A program made the position numbers and the translations under genes. Below are positions 23,986-35,806 of a stretch of DNA of 64,000 bases, in pieces. Position 1 is the stretch's first letter. Every line of letters starts with the position of its first letter. Origin of the DNA: Trichosphaerium sp. ATCC 40318. Taxonomy: Eukaryota; Discosea; Flabellinia; Trichosidae. The notes beneath the pieces are model-generated. The model made no database searches. It saw nothing but the letters and a program-made list of their open reading frames with translations, and was not told where the DNA came from. The stretch covers positions 372,001-436,000 of the forward strand of contig JALMLS010000322.1 in NCBI GenBank assembly GCA_038496445.1, in the 5' to 3' direction.

Positions 23986-24451
23986 CACTAAACAATTTCT
24001 AAAAATGGTGTTTTGTTTTAATTTGGGCAGTGAGGTTCTGCCGGCACGCGTTTTTAAACATCACTCACACACGATAACTGTCATATTTTCATTGTTGAAT
24101 AAGAGTGTAGTATCACGTGATAGGATAACACAGTGAAGCCTTTTTTTACACGTAAACAATTATCATAATTTCAAGAACCATACAACCCTTTATATATGAC
24201 TCATACAAGGTGCCTTTTGATTTTATCAGTTTTTTTTTTTGTTTTCTTGAAATACACTGACAATTGACGTATTTTTACACACTCGCAACAGTCGCTCCGC
24301 TAAAAAGAAACAATGGGTAAATTGTTTAGCTGTGTAAACATTTTCTCAACATACTCAACTTCCCATCTCATATAGTCAATAAAACAACGCGTCATACAAC
24401 ACGGGCACAACCTACAAAGTTTAAATCACGTGATACGATAAGAAATACACC

Positions 24452-26545
24452 ATGAAAACAGCTCGTAAACTAAATTTGTTCAAATTAAAAAGGTATGCTG
24501 TTCTACACGCAAGGCATTAAACCCTTACGCCATCACGTGCTTTTAACGCGTTTTGTATCCATTTTTGAATTGAAGTGTTTGTCGTAAACACATGTGGACA
24601 CGTCCTATTTTACTTCGAACGCACTCACGTCCATGATTATAACGTATTCACCAGTTCTAACAGCAGTATTAGCAATGTGAAAACGGGAAGTACCAAAAAC
24701 CCTCCAACAACACACAGCGATTCTGAGCGGCGCCGGAGCAACACTATAGCTGCATCCCCTTCCCATAGAAGCAATTTTGAGGCTATTAAAAACAAATTTA
24801 ATAATACACCCTCAAAGACATCTTCCAATACACCCAGGCAGCGAAGTAGTACTGTAGCTGAAACAATGAAATTGTTTGAACAAACTCCACAAAAGAAAAA
24901 CACTTCCGTCAACAGAACTAGACCAAAGAAAGCACCTAAGGCTCCTCCTGTACGAAACAGATACGTACCGAGTGTAAAACCTTCAAAGAAGAAACCTACG
25001 TACCGATCTACACCACGTGGTGGGCGTTCTGTTGCAAACAGAATGCAACTTTTCGAAAACAAACAAAAACAAGCTACAGGCCCTAAAATAAAACCAAGCT
25101 CAGTTTCAATACCGAAAGCATTCACACCAAACAAAACAGAAGAAAAACGTTCAGATAAAATAACAACACGTGATTCTTCAAACGAACAAGTGAAGCAAAC
25201 ATCGAATATAGTAAGAAAAGTAAGCTCTGTATTCAGAAAGTTATCAGTATCTACAGCACCAAGACCAGCGCCTAAAGTTGAACAAAGAGATCTAGCTATC
25301 AGTGCTCCTTTTGAAGTCTCAACTCCAGAAACACTAGCACCAACACGTTCTATATCTAATGGGGCAAGAGAACTTCGAAGATCAAGGTAAGTCAACCTAT
25401 CATAGCCGCTTTTATCTGTTGTTAAGGATTTTCCTAACATGTACAAGGTCTTTTGGCAACATTCATAAGCCTAAACCATCTACAGAAGCGCTCTCAAAAG
25501 AAAGATTAAGCAACACACAGTCCCCAAAAGATGTAAGCAAAAGCTCAAGTGTTCTATCTTAACGTTGTCTAGAATACCAATAATAGACAGAGATCCAACT
25601 CACAGTCTCAGCTGTTACTTGGAAGGAACTGTTTACCTATTTCTTCTTCCCAGAACGAAGATATTCTAGATCCTTCATCTGGTTCCGACGAAAGTGAAAC
25701 AATGGAAAACAGGAATAATACACAACGACTAAAGGCGCCTAGCGGACACGCTAGAACACCACGAAGGTTGCCCCCTACACCAACGAGAAAGGCACCAAAG
25801 GCGTTGCCCAAGAACCCCCGACCTTTGCCAACAACCCCGAAAATGCCTTTATCTTCATCACCACGAGTAAGCTCAGACTCTATTTTTCCAAGGTTCTAAT
25901 CCTCTGATATAGAAAACCCAGCAATCCAAGACTCCGACCCTACCAAAAAACAAGGTAGATCAACCGTCATCTGGAGATACAAGAAACAATAGAGTGACTT
26001 TCTATACTATGGTTTCTAAGCATACATGTGATGATATCAATGCACCTTATAAAGCAATGGTTATTGGTTCTACAAAGCGTCAAGAGCACTTGACAGTAAG
26101 CGCTACTCACTTTCTAATTATATTATGTACTGAGGGTTTTTTGTAGGGTAAGAAACACGTTGTTATGTACGAAGTGGGTGTTAGTAAAGGCAGTAAAAGT
26201 TGGACTATTTTTAGAAGACATAAGCAATTTCAAACTCTTGATGGACGTCTTAAAAGAAAAGGTATTGGAATGAATACTTGAGTCACTTGTACTTACATAA
26301 CGTTATAATAGGTGTAATAAAAAAGAGTAGTTTCCAAATGAAGATGTTCAAAGCGACCGAGGCAGAAGTTGCTCTTCGAGAAAAATCACTAAACGATTAC
26401 CTTCAAGTATGTTGTTTTTTTGTTGCAGCATTCAACATCCTCACCTATCTGCTAGAATATTCTCGCAATGTCTCAAGTTCAAGAAAGCCACTACCTTCAA
26501 ACATGGATTGGACCTTTCCAACTCGGTGATATTAAACCGAAGTAA
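24452..26545 (+). CDS. PX-domain protein, paralogue 1
   Basis: First of three related genes (others at 36706-38956 and 44540-46551). Start MKTARKLNLFKLK, with a phase-2 first intron as in paralogue 2. Next come long Ser/Thr/Lys-rich segments, then VRKVSSVFRKLS and ISAPFEVSTPETLAP, a short motif shared with paralogue 2. A proline stretch (RRLPPTPTRKAP) suggests SH3 or WW binding. RVTFYTMVSKHTC follows, then a PX fold: HVVMYEVGVSKGSKSWTIF, RRHKQFQTLDGRLKRK, EVALREKSLNDYLQ and a last exon ending FQLGDIKPK. PX domains bind phosphoinositides on endosomal or plasma membranes. The basic RRxKQF stretch is present. CACGTG lies 20 bp before the start. About eight introns; several junctions were checked by phase. 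Confidence 0.75.
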
Positions 26546-26803
26546 AATAAAAACATAACTGTACATGTAAATAACAAACATATGATAACAATCGTGCTTA
26601 TAAAAAAAAATTGAGATCTCGTTTTGTTATGCCCCAAATGTTCTTTTGTTAAAACGTGATTGGTTTGTACCAACTTACCTGGTAACCAAGAATCAGTGGT
26701 AATTGTACACTCATTTCTAAAGACATTATAAGTTGCAGTACTGTTTGACACGAAAGAAAAGTGGACCACAATAAACGAAATTGCATTTATTTGGTGAAGG
26801 CGA

Positions 26804-27944
26804 TTAGTTAACACGTCTTAGTATCCATCTTTGTCCACCACTATTTATATTTGTTCTTCTAAGACGAACGTTCTCGTTGTTACTGTTTCCTCCTTCAATA
26901 GCAAATCCAGTACCACGTTTTTCTAAAATCATGTGTCCACCAATGTTACTGTTCTTCACACGGAAATGTTGGTTGAAATTACGACTACCGCACACCTCTA
27001 ACTTGACGTTTTGACCATTTGATCCTCCATTACCGGCATCAATACACTTGTTGGTGCCAACCTTTTTAAAAGAAGCGTAGTTCTCAGGTCGGTTGAGACG
27101 GAGAAAATGTTGGTTTCTGTTGTTGCGATTAAAGGTGAAAAGCTTTACGTTGGCATTATTGTTTCCGCCGTCCATAGCGAATCCTTGAGCGTTTCCTTTA
27201 ACAAGAATGACTGTGATAGGTGTCGGTGGAGGTGGAGGAGGTGGTGGTAGAGCAGGAGCGCCGTTCGTAGGTCTAGAAAGGGCTGGACCAGTAAAGAAAA
27301 ATGGTGATCCATCTTCATCGTGTCTGTATCTGTTTCTGTCCGTTGGCAAGTGTCCAGGGATGTTTAACCTCGGTTGAAAATTCACAGTGCCTCTTCTACC
27401 TCCAGTGATTCGAACATCGGCGCAATTGTTGTAGAATTGAATAGCCCCTGGGTTCTGAACCCCAAACCTTAAGAAAGTCAACAAAAACACGTGCTATACT
27501 TTTTGATTAAAAAGCGTACCATTCCCATCTGAAAACAGCTCTATTGCTGTTTGGTAACCATTCAGGGACTCTAAATGGGAACCTACTGTATAGATTACAG
27601 TCGCGGATATTGAGAACTTTGGCCCATGTTCGCTCGTTGTCAAAGGAAAAGTACAAGTGGCATTCTCCGTTGTGAGGTGCAGCAAGGTTCCATTCAAGAG
27701 TGTAAGTCTGACCGGCTCTCCAAACAGCAGTTGTAGATCCTTGGTATCCGATATTTCTACAGCGATACTCTGAAGTGAATCGGTTTCCCGTGTTTCGTAG
27801 CTCAAGAGGCTTGTTCATTTGAGAGTTGCTTCGTCCTGCTTGCATATCACGTGTTCTTGGTACAGAAAGGTGACCGTGACCTGTAACTTGTAACAAACAA
27901 GCACAAAGAGTAATTAAGAAGAGTAACCACGTAATGTCGCTCAT
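26804..27944 (-). CDS. LPMO-like enzyme with ricin-type lectin domain
   Basis: Signal peptide (MSDITWLLFLITLCACLLQVTG) followed at once by HGHLSVPRTRDMQ, so the mature protein begins with His, and HGxxxxPxxR is the AA10-like LPMO start. The core continues TYTLEWNLAAPHNGECHLYF and, across one intron (about 27523-27474, donor GTACGC), FRWEWFGVQNPG and FYNNCADVRI, the typical C-terminal core. A Pro-rich linker (about eight Pro in a row) leads to a beta-trefoil ricin B-type lectin: QGFAMDGGNNNANVKLF, NKCIDAGNGGSNGQNVKL, TGFAIEGGNSNNENVRL and QRWILRRVN. The enzyme would oxidatively cleave a polysaccharide such as chitin or cellulose outside the cell, with the lectin as binding module. Substrate cannot be told from sequence. 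Confidence 0.85.
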
Positions 27945-29507
27945 GGTGTTGATGAGGAGCTGTGTTGTTGCTATAGTAACTTTGAAATTAATGAGGTATT
28001 TTTGGTGTTTTTTTTAAAATAGATTCACATGTGTAAAAGTACGATACTTTTTCTCTCAGTATAATCTACGTACGTTTATATGATCACGTGTAGATCAAAA
28101 GTAATCTGTTATAGCTTTCCTAGCGGGGAGTACGCAAAGTGCGCTAGTGTTTTATGAACAAAAAGTAAAGTACTAGCTAAGAAACCAAAATAATTTCTAT
28201 GGAACCAACAATATCGTAGTACCCTTGGTGATATGGAAAACTCGAGTTTTTTCCTATATTGTGAACTTAGGTAAAAAGATATTTACCGAGAAACTTCATA
28301 TCACGTGGTTCAAATAGTACAAGCACTTTACCATGATATAAATCTTTTCTCTGTAATCTTTGAAGAGAATCACATGTTTAAAAGCAACTTGATACAACAT
28401 TTCTGGTGTCGCAAAATAGTGTTGCTTGATCAGTGACACTACATGTAAAATAATGAGTGCGATTTTGTATGTTGTTTTTTTTTGGTTGGTACACGTATGA
28501 TAACGCATCGCTAGTACGAAAAAGTGTGAATTTCTCGGACGGTGCCTGTACAATTTTGGCTGAGACAAAGCTTTACACCCTATATTGTACCTTACATATG
28601 TAGTTTTTATGGCAATACACATTTGTGATATAATGTGCCCGTTTTTTGCCGGTAAGCATCTTTTACGGCATCAACAGAACGCACGCCCGGAAGTCCTGTG
28701 AAACTTATCACGTGATTTTTCTGTACGATAGCGCTCAGGCGGGCTAATATTTTGCCCTTAACAACACAGGTTGTGTTACTACCAGCGCGCTAGTTCGGAA
28801 TATTTAGCGAAGGTATCTATATGTAGAATAGACAACACATTAGGTTTTGGGCAACTTGCGAGTAACGTTTACTTGTACAAAAAAAAAGCATCAACAAACG
28901 GAGATTTCACGCAGCAGCACTCAACAAGGAGTATAAGTCAAGTGAAACACTCGACCCATTAATTTTCCCCGGTAACTACAATTTTCGGCAACTTTGAGCA
29001 ATATGGGCCTACAGTATGATACATGAATAAATTACAGTTGTTTTGTGAGCCATTATTTCACGCTAGTAGCCAACCAAGTCGATTTACTCACTTGCTTTGA
29101 CTTCATGTTTTTAGACATTGTAGCATTACCAAAGTAATACAAACGTGCGTACACAAGCGCAGGATACTTCAAAAGTCAACTCACTCTTTTACAACCGAGT
29201 AAAAGATCCTTCAAATAGCCAGCCAGGGTAAGTGATTGCAGCTCTCCAGGTTTACAAATGGATCTTAGTGCCGGAAGACATATGGTTTCGCTAATAGGAT
29301 AAAGAAAATCTACAAGGTCAAGCACGTGATAACCATGCGTGCTCAGATAAGAACATAGAAAGGCTTTTGCTGTAAATAAAAAATTTAACATACCTTTATC
29401 TATGCACTAGATTTTCAACCTGTTCTTAGAGATAAGTTGTAACAGTTGATCTCCATTCATAGTTTTGGTGGGTCGGTTGGCAGTGCCTCAATAAGTTACA
29501 ACACAAA
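27945..29507. other. Intergenic region
   Basis: About 1.5 kb with several CACGTG copies (28085, 28302, 28709, 29323). Open frames here are short and lack any family signal or consistent splice structure. No gene called. Confidence 0.4.
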
Positions 29508-29578
29508 GGGGATGTGGGGTAGTGGAAACCCGCCAGTCCCTCAAACTGGAGCCAGGGGTTAGATTCCCTTCTTCCTCA
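29508..29578 (+). tRNA. tRNA-like gene, anticodon CTC (Glu?)
   Basis: A 71-nt cloverleaf can be drawn. The acceptor stem is 7 bp with one mismatch and one G-U. The D stem is G10-T13 against A21-C24 with AGTGG in the loop. The anticodon stem is a perfect 5-bp CCAGT/ACTGG around a 7-nt loop whose middle is CTC at 29540-29542. The T stem is AGGGG/CCCTT. Oddities: the base before the anticodon is C instead of the near-universal T33, and the T loop reads TTAGATT (A where C56 is expected), which weakens the B box to GGTTAGATTCC. It may be a decayed or specialised copy. A run of six T follows 8 bp downstream. Confidence 0.5.
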
Positions 29579-29585
29579 TCAATTG

Positions 29586-29591
29586 TTTTTT
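29586..29591 (+). terminator. Pol III T-run terminator
   Basis: Six consecutive T eight bases after the tRNA-like sequence, the usual Pol III stop signal and support for that gene being transcribed or recently so. Confidence 0.5.
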
Positions 29592-29740
29592 GGTTTGACA
29601 AATGACAGTAGCGTTAACTTTAAGCGCTTGACATTAACGGGTTTTAAAATATAAGTGATATTAACTAAACCTAACCTATGAACCTCAAACAAAAGAACAA
29701 AGCAAACTATATTTTGTGCAACGAGATGATTTTGTTTTAT

Positions 29741-31947
29741 TTACTTATTCTTCTTTGACTTGGACTTTTTATCTTTCTTACTTTTTTTATCCTTTTTTTC
29801 CTTTTTGCCCTTCTTCGCTTTCTTTTCTTTTCCAGGAGCAGGAGTAGGAGCAGGTTTATCAACATTAGCTGTTGGTTGAGTACGTGTAGGTGTTACTTCA
29901 GGCTTTGATTTGCCTTCAAGAGTCTCAACGGCAGTGGTTGTTTTCTGCTTTTTGTTCTCTTCTGCTCTCTTTTCAGCTCTGTATGCCTTAGACCTATCCT
30001 TTCTCCTCTGTTCATCCTCTCCTAAGCGTCTTTTTCTATCTACAACGCCTTTGATAAAAGGTGTAAAGTAGTAAAACTCCTCGATTTTTTCACGTCTATA
30101 CATCTCATCAACCTTTTTCAGTATGCTCTCCCTTGTATCTTCAATTGTAACTTCAGGTATCTCCGTAAACTTATCAAGCGCTTTGGCATTAAACTGATGG
30201 ACATACGTTTCCCTGTCAATCTGTGTATAAGAAAGAGTAGCTTCTCGCCCGATATGCTCATCCTTAAATTTGCTGGTATCACGTATCCACAAGTCATGAA
30301 AACGTTGTCTCATTTCTGCAGTGTTCTCCAAGTCTTTACGTCTCTGTGAACACTCATAAGGTTTACCCGCTTTAACAGCTTCCATAGTAGGATCAGAAGT
30401 GTCTGGAGAGTTGCTAGACACTCTATCAGCGAAGCCAGCTTCCTTCAAAGCTTCGATTGCTGCTTTTTCAAGAACACCATATGTAACGTCTCCTTCGACT
30501 TCACGCAATGCCCTCATCATTGATGAGTGCGCTTTTGCTTTATCCGAGCCTGTGAAGTTGTATAGCTTCATCAAGTCGTTGGCTACGATAAGCCTCTTGA
30601 AAGAAGGCTTCTTATTCGCAGTCTCAGCGTCTTTTGGGTGAACTGTGTTACCTTCTAGTAGAGCACGTTTTGCTGTAAGGTAATTAATCATGTTCTCTTT
30701 TTCTTCTTTGCAAAGGCGATGGTAGAATGTTGATTCAACGAGTATTTGTGTTCGTCTTAACACAGCTGCTTTACTTTTGATTGCGTGCTTAATAGGTACT
30801 AGAAGTTTATCATGTTGTTCTGTGAATGGATCTAGATGATTGCATTCTCGCATGTTTGTATTCCATCCTGCGTAGAAGTAGTGCGTTGAAATACTCCCGT
30901 CACAACTCTTGGTGTTGACATGACCTGATAATAGCCTAAGAGAAGAAAGTTAACATTAAAACTGTTTGGTTTTTGGATTTTTGTACCTTACTACGTTATT
31001 GTGCTTATCTCTTCTGGCCTTGACAATTTGGCCTTCTTGAATATCAGGATTATCTTTTCGGTAGTCTAAGTGTAGTCCTTTACGATTATTATGCAATGAC
31101 ATTTGAAATGATCTCCAAAACTGCTCGTTCATTAAATGTCGTGGATAAAATCCATAAATTGAGTTGTTCGCTTCATAGTCATCTGACACAAAATCATCCC
31201 AATTTCGAGCTGGATCGCGTCTAAAGATCTCCTTGTTGCGTAACTGTAGCAAGACCCGTAACTTGTTTTGAGTGTCATAGAATCTGAGAACTCGCCCACT
31301 TTTAGAGACATAAAATCCTTTATGTTCTATGCCTTCTGGATTATAGGAATCTGTCTCAAGTCGCTCCTCATGAACATGACATGGTACCCACGACTTATTA
31401 GCATGAAACGCATTCTTCCATTTTACTTTCCAGTCTCTATATCTACAGGAAGCTACACAAAAGTAAGTCGAGTAAAAACGAAAAAACAAAAAGAAGAAAA
31501 ACTAGTCAAGAAAAGTAACAAAATAAGGAATTTCTGAAAATTGCGATAATTTTGTTTCTCGAGAATAAAATCAGCTGTTCGTTTTTCCGTACTCCGAGGT
31601 GCTTGGAGCCCTTTTGTTGCATCAATACCACATTGTTTTCCATTGAGCAAAACGATATTTTCGATAATTTCGACTTTCGTTGGTCCTATACTTGTAACAA
31701 TCTTATCTTCGCGCTTTACTCGGTGTACGTAGTCTGTACTGTCTTCTGATATTTTGGGATTAACCAAAAACTCCAAACCAAACGTTGAGAGATTGCAGTG
31801 ATAGCCGCCATAAAAATTAGGGTAGTGGTTCCTACGATCTGGCTCATAATCAAAACCAGCGTAACCATAAATGAACTCTAATACTCTACTCCACTGGTAT
31901 GGCGTTAGGCGGTCATCCATGCCGCGTTGTACAAGAGGTCTAGCCAT
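29741..31947 (-). CDS. Lysine-tailed protein of unknown family
   Basis: Three exons joined by phase. Start MARPLVQRGMDDRLTPYQW. Intron 1 has donor GTACGG after LQAPR and joins to SCRYRDWKVKWKNAF. Intron 2 has donor GTACAA and joins to LLSGHVNTKSCDGS. The protein is about 650 residues with aromatic-rich middle segments (YGFYPRHLMNEQFWRSFQM), then a helical charged half (RALREVEGDVTYGVLEKAA, MRQRFHDLWIRDTSKFKDEH) and a tail of Pro/Thr followed by a long Lys-rich end (KKGKKEKKDKKSKKDKK). The tail is what nucleolar or ribosome-associated proteins often carry, but no domain is recognised and I assign no function. Confidence 0.65.
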
Positions 31948-32277
31948 TGGTAGTGAGAGAAGTGGTTATGATGAGTTTAGCGATGTTTAATTAAGTGGTG
32001 TGTCAGCGTATTCTGTTGAAATACGCGTGAAGTCCTAGTTTTCCCTGAATTACGCCTCGTGATTAATAATGTTCACGTAGTTGTTTTCACCAGCGTCTAG
32101 ACAGACTTTGTGCGATTTACCGAGTGTTTTAATTCCACAGAAGTCAAATAAAGCTGAAAAGTGAAAAAAACTGAAAAAGGCGAATTATTTTCTTGAACAG
32201 CCCTTTGTTTCACAACGCTGCGGTCACTAATACAGCGACACGCTATATATACACGCATAACAGCGAGTATATCAAAA

Positions 32278-33479
32278 ATGAGCGCTTCTACGCAAGTAAC
32301 AGAGCGTAACTCCTTACTCCTTGAAGCAGATGAAAAGCCCATAGTACGGCATTTTACACCAAGAAAACGCGTCTTACGTCGTGTAACAGATAGTTTTTGA
32401 TTTACACCATGTGTTGGTCAAACCGATGTACTGGTACGCAACCACATAGCGCCATTGCGTATAAACGCTAACTGTTAGTAGGGAGATGGCCAAAGTCTTT
32501 TGGAATGATCCCCATTTTATTTCTAATACGTGCTTCATGCTATGCAACTGGTGTTGGTTGTATACATTCATTACAAAGCTAATACAAAAAAAACACATCG
32601 AACAAGTACGTTAACGTTGTCAACGCCATAACGTGGCGTCATCTTTTGTTTTTACACTAACACAAACAAGGTAGTTCTTGAATACGGTCAGACATACGCT
32701 CCAAGCAATAGAATACTCTACAACGCGGTTATTGTACGTAATACAGCGTAATAAGTGTCAAGACGTTAAAACAAAAAGGAAAAAGATCTTTTAGCTAAAC
32801 ACTCGTTTTCTTCAATGGTTACGCGCTTACTCCTTCAAAGGAAATGGCCAACAGTCAAAGAATTAATAACGGAATATTCACGATTATACGCGATTTAAAA
32901 GACAAAGACTATAAGATCTATATCCTATCAAACATATCTGGTCGATTTATGGACCACCTAAAAGCAAAATGCCCAGCAGTACGTAGAGTAAAAACAAAAT
33001 GAATTTTTTTCTTTTTTTTGCGTTTGCCTCAACGCTACGCACAGCGTATCAAATTTTAGAGTTTGTGGCTTAAAGACTTATCATACATGAGTATATTTTG
33101 TATGCTTTGGCGTAAACTAGTTTGTACACGTGGTGTAGTGTTATAAAACGTTTTTCGCTTTTTTTTTTGGTATTGTCTAGTTTTTTGGTTTTATTTTGTA
33201 TGTGCGCCAAAGGCTAATGTACTTGCTTTTTAGGAGTTTAATATGTTTGATGGCATTCATACAAGCACTTCTAATGGTTTACATTATACATTAAAACCAA
33301 ATCATGCTGTATTTCAGAGCTTTGAAGATACCTTCAATGTTAATGATTCACCTGTAATTTTTATAGATGACAAGGTAAAAAATGTCAATGGCGCAAGATC
33401 CTTTGGTTGGCGTGCTATTCGGTATCAAACACCTACACAACTTGCTTATGATCTTGGTACTATGAAAGTACCTAGTTAG
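32278..33479 (+). CDS. HAD-like hydrolase with altered DxD motif
   Basis: Five exons, all phase 0: 32278-32343 (MSASTQVTERNSLLLE), 32390-32434 (IVFDLHHVLVKPMYW), 32486-32605 (KVFWNDPHFISN), 32841-32978 (YKIYILSNISG) and 33234-33479 (KPNHAVFQSF, VIFIDDKVKNVNGARSFGWR). These give HAD motif I with the nucleophile Asp in FDLHH, motif II Ser in LSNIS, motif III Lys in KPN and motif IV DD. Motif I has His where the general acid/base Asp of phosphatases (DxD) is expected, so phosphatase activity is doubtful; dehalogenase-type members also lack that Asp. The family is soluble and usually acts on small metabolites. About 200 residues, normal for the group. Donors are GTACGG, GTACGC, GTACGT and GTACGT. 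Confidence 0.75.
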
Positions 33480-33775
33480 AACTCATAAGATGTTAAATCA
33501 ATCAAACAACAATTCCTGTACAATAAAAAAGAAAAAAAAACGTTTTGTGTCAAATTATTTATTTCCGTTTCTCGCTACTGCATTAATCACAGACTACATC
33601 TTGAACAGTTACGATTGCAAGTGTTCTTACTAAATATAATAGAATATCACTATAGCAATGGGAAGTAAGGAAATTGACATAAGCATGACACAGCGAAAGC
33701 ATCCCTTTTTTTTTTTTTTTTGGAAAGGGAATGTTAAAATCACGTGGCCGAAGGTTTTATCTATTTGTTTGCACG

Positions 33776-34144
33776 TTACACCATTTCGACAACGTCAACA
33801 TCACTTTCGTGCTCGTGAACACTACCTGTTGGTAAAATACGCATTGGTCCTTCAACAACCTGGCAACACCCTCCAATAATGAATATATAACATGGCAAGC
33901 ATAGCAGGCAACAAAAGACGTGCACTAAACTATAATTAAGCGAAAATGCGCCAAGGACGTTGTACAACGTACCTAACCAATGCATACAACTCCTAACGTA
34001 GTATCGCGGGCTTCTTTCTCCAAAATGCTGCCTTGCGTCTTGCATAGCAGATTTATCTGCATAATGCCAGTTTACAGCATCATTCGGTGCTCCACAGATA
34101 AAAGAGAACCGTACACCCATTATACAGACTGCTTTTAATGACAA
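33776..34144 (-). CDS. Hypothetical protein with hydrophobic centre
   Basis: An ORF of 122 residues. The likely start is at the second Met (MGVRFSFICGAPNDAVNW). It has one hydrophobic centre (LVHVFCCLLCLPCYIFIIGG) and an acidic end (HEHESDVDVVEMV). A GTACGT donor-like site lies inside (after MHWLG), so part may be intron; removing the segment to the CCAG acceptor gives an early stop, so I keep it whole. No family recognised. It may not be real. Confidence 0.35.
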   Translation of the reverse strand: MSLKAVCIMGVRFSFICGAPNDAVNWHYADKSAMQDARQHFGERSPRYYVRSCMHWLGTLYNVLGAFSLNYSLVHVFCCLLCLPCYIFIIGGCCQVVEGPMRILPTGSVHEHESDVDVVEMV

Positions 34145-34328
34145 AAAGTTGCAATCGTGAGTGTGACGTTTCCTTTATTTGAAAAGCGGCTGTTAAGACA
34201 CGAGTTGAACTTGTGGATGCGATATTAAGCGACGCTTTTAGCTACGGCAATACTAAACATATTTAGAAGGCGCACAAGTTTCAATGAATTGAGCTTGACC
34301 GCTTGTTTTATTTTTGATTTGAACCAAG

Positions 34329-35806
34329 TCACGAAGACCAGTTAATTTCGCCTTTTTCTGTCTTTGTATTCCAAGTTACAGATGTTCCTGAAGTAAATTT
34401 ACGGGTGTAAACATCTCCTTCGACTGTAGCAGGTCCTAATGGGTTTCCAAGAGGCTTATCAAATTGAGGATCCCAGCCGTTACATCCTAGAATACATCCT
34501 TCTTCTACTGCCAACAAGAACATAATGATATGTCGTTGACTACAAATTGAGCCTGGTGGGTCATTTGTTTTATGGTCTTCGATCTATGTAGATTTTTTGT
34601 AAGTACTTTTTGCTCCAAGAAACAGAATCACGTGATAAATTAAAACTCAATGATAACAAAATTTCAAAAAAAAACCGTTGAGACAGAAAGTTCGCGTACC
34701 GTAAAGTAAACATACGTGGCCCCTGTTCCGAAAGCTGTTTTAACACTTTCGATATATGCTGATGGCGAAGACTTGAGCATACGGACAGTTCGCGTTGTAT
34801 TGAAGAAAACAACACCATTCTTTCCGAATAATTTATAAATACCATCCATCAAAAGATCTTTTCCTTCGTTATACGCCTTAGCGTCAGCTTCTGATATTAT
34901 TCCACAAGATAAATCCCATGTTTTTCCATTGTTATTTTCGCATAGTTGCCTGAAAACAAATCCGTTAGCAGTTGTATAAAGCAAGTTAAAATAGCAAGAT
35001 AAAGAACAAAAAAGCAAAGTTAAACACTTGGTTGGATTGTAGCGCTAGTCTTTTTCTCTCCAATGAGCGATCATGTCTAGCCTTATAAACCAAAGGAAAT
35101 ACGTTAATGGTCTCACAGATAAAATCACTGTGCACTAAAGAAAAGGCAAAGGAAAAAGCTTACAAAGAAAGGTCGAAAGAAAAAGCTGTTGTTTTATTTT
35201 AACTTCCACGTACCAAAACTCTGAGGATTTGTTATAGAATGCTCTTATATAACTCTTATCTGGGAAAACGCCATCTACTTTTTTATCCGCCAAAAACTTT
35301 AACCATAAATCACGTGTTTTTTCCTTTCCTTGATCAAAAGTGTTTATATGAGGCATACCATTATCATTCTTTATAGCCATCAGTTTACCATTAGTCATGA
35401 CAACATCAGCACCTATATCTAATGCTTTTTGATGTAAACTAATGAATCCAAAGTCGTACAGCGTGTTTAAGTAGAAAACAACGGATAGTTTTGGGTTAAT
35501 TGCCCGTGCTCCGTTTATAGTCTTTTCTTGATATAAATCAGCGCCACAAGATGCTTGGCATGGTATTGGTGGGTCCTGTGTCGAGTTTGCCATGCATTCA
35601 TCCCAACATGGACCTTCCCACTTTTCTATTACTATCACTCGCATTTTTGAAAGCATGTGAAGGCTTTCGTCTGATCTATGGCTTACGTTCTTACCACCGA
35701 AGTAACCGACAGGCATAGTTGATAAAGATAGATCCGGTGGGCCGCATATCACGTGAAGAGTAAGGAAAGCGAAAAGTACAACGGTAATAGGCACAATTTG
35801 TGACAT
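34329..35806 (-). CDS. Secreted glycoside-hydrolase-like TIM-barrel protein
   Basis: Signal peptide (MSQIVPITVVLFAFLTLHVIC). Exon 1 carries barrel-like strands: MRVIVIEKWEGPCWDECM, KLSVVFYLNTLYDFG, ADVVMTNGKLMAIKND and DGVFPDKSYI, resembling the xDGxFxD turn of putative TIM-barrel glycoside hydrolases found in protists. Exon 2 (about 34950-34703) reads QLCENNNGKTWDLSCGI, GVVFFNTTRTVRM and GTGATYVYFTV. The last exon gives FLLAVEEGCILGCNGWDP and ends KGEINWSS. Another short exon may lie near 35090-35040 (LERKRLALQSNQ) but its phase did not fit. An extracellular carbohydrate role is likely; substrate and exact family are unknown. Confidence 0.55.

Noticed and set aside
25260-25390. True CRIB motif in the PX proteins
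   Set aside because: ISAPF is similar, but the conserved His residues and following Gly are absent.
24637-25446. A 269-residue open frame on the minus strand
   Set aside because: It lies opposite the PX paralogue 1 exon, whose low-complexity codons leave the reverse frame open. It has no domain or splice support.
26497-26814. Minus-strand ORF with two hydrophobic segments
   Set aside because: It overlaps the 3' end of the PX gene and the stop of the LPMO gene; the start is uncertain and no family signal is seen.
28296-28622. 108-residue minus-strand ORF
   Set aside because: No domain, signal peptide or exon partner; AT-rich composition makes such frames common.
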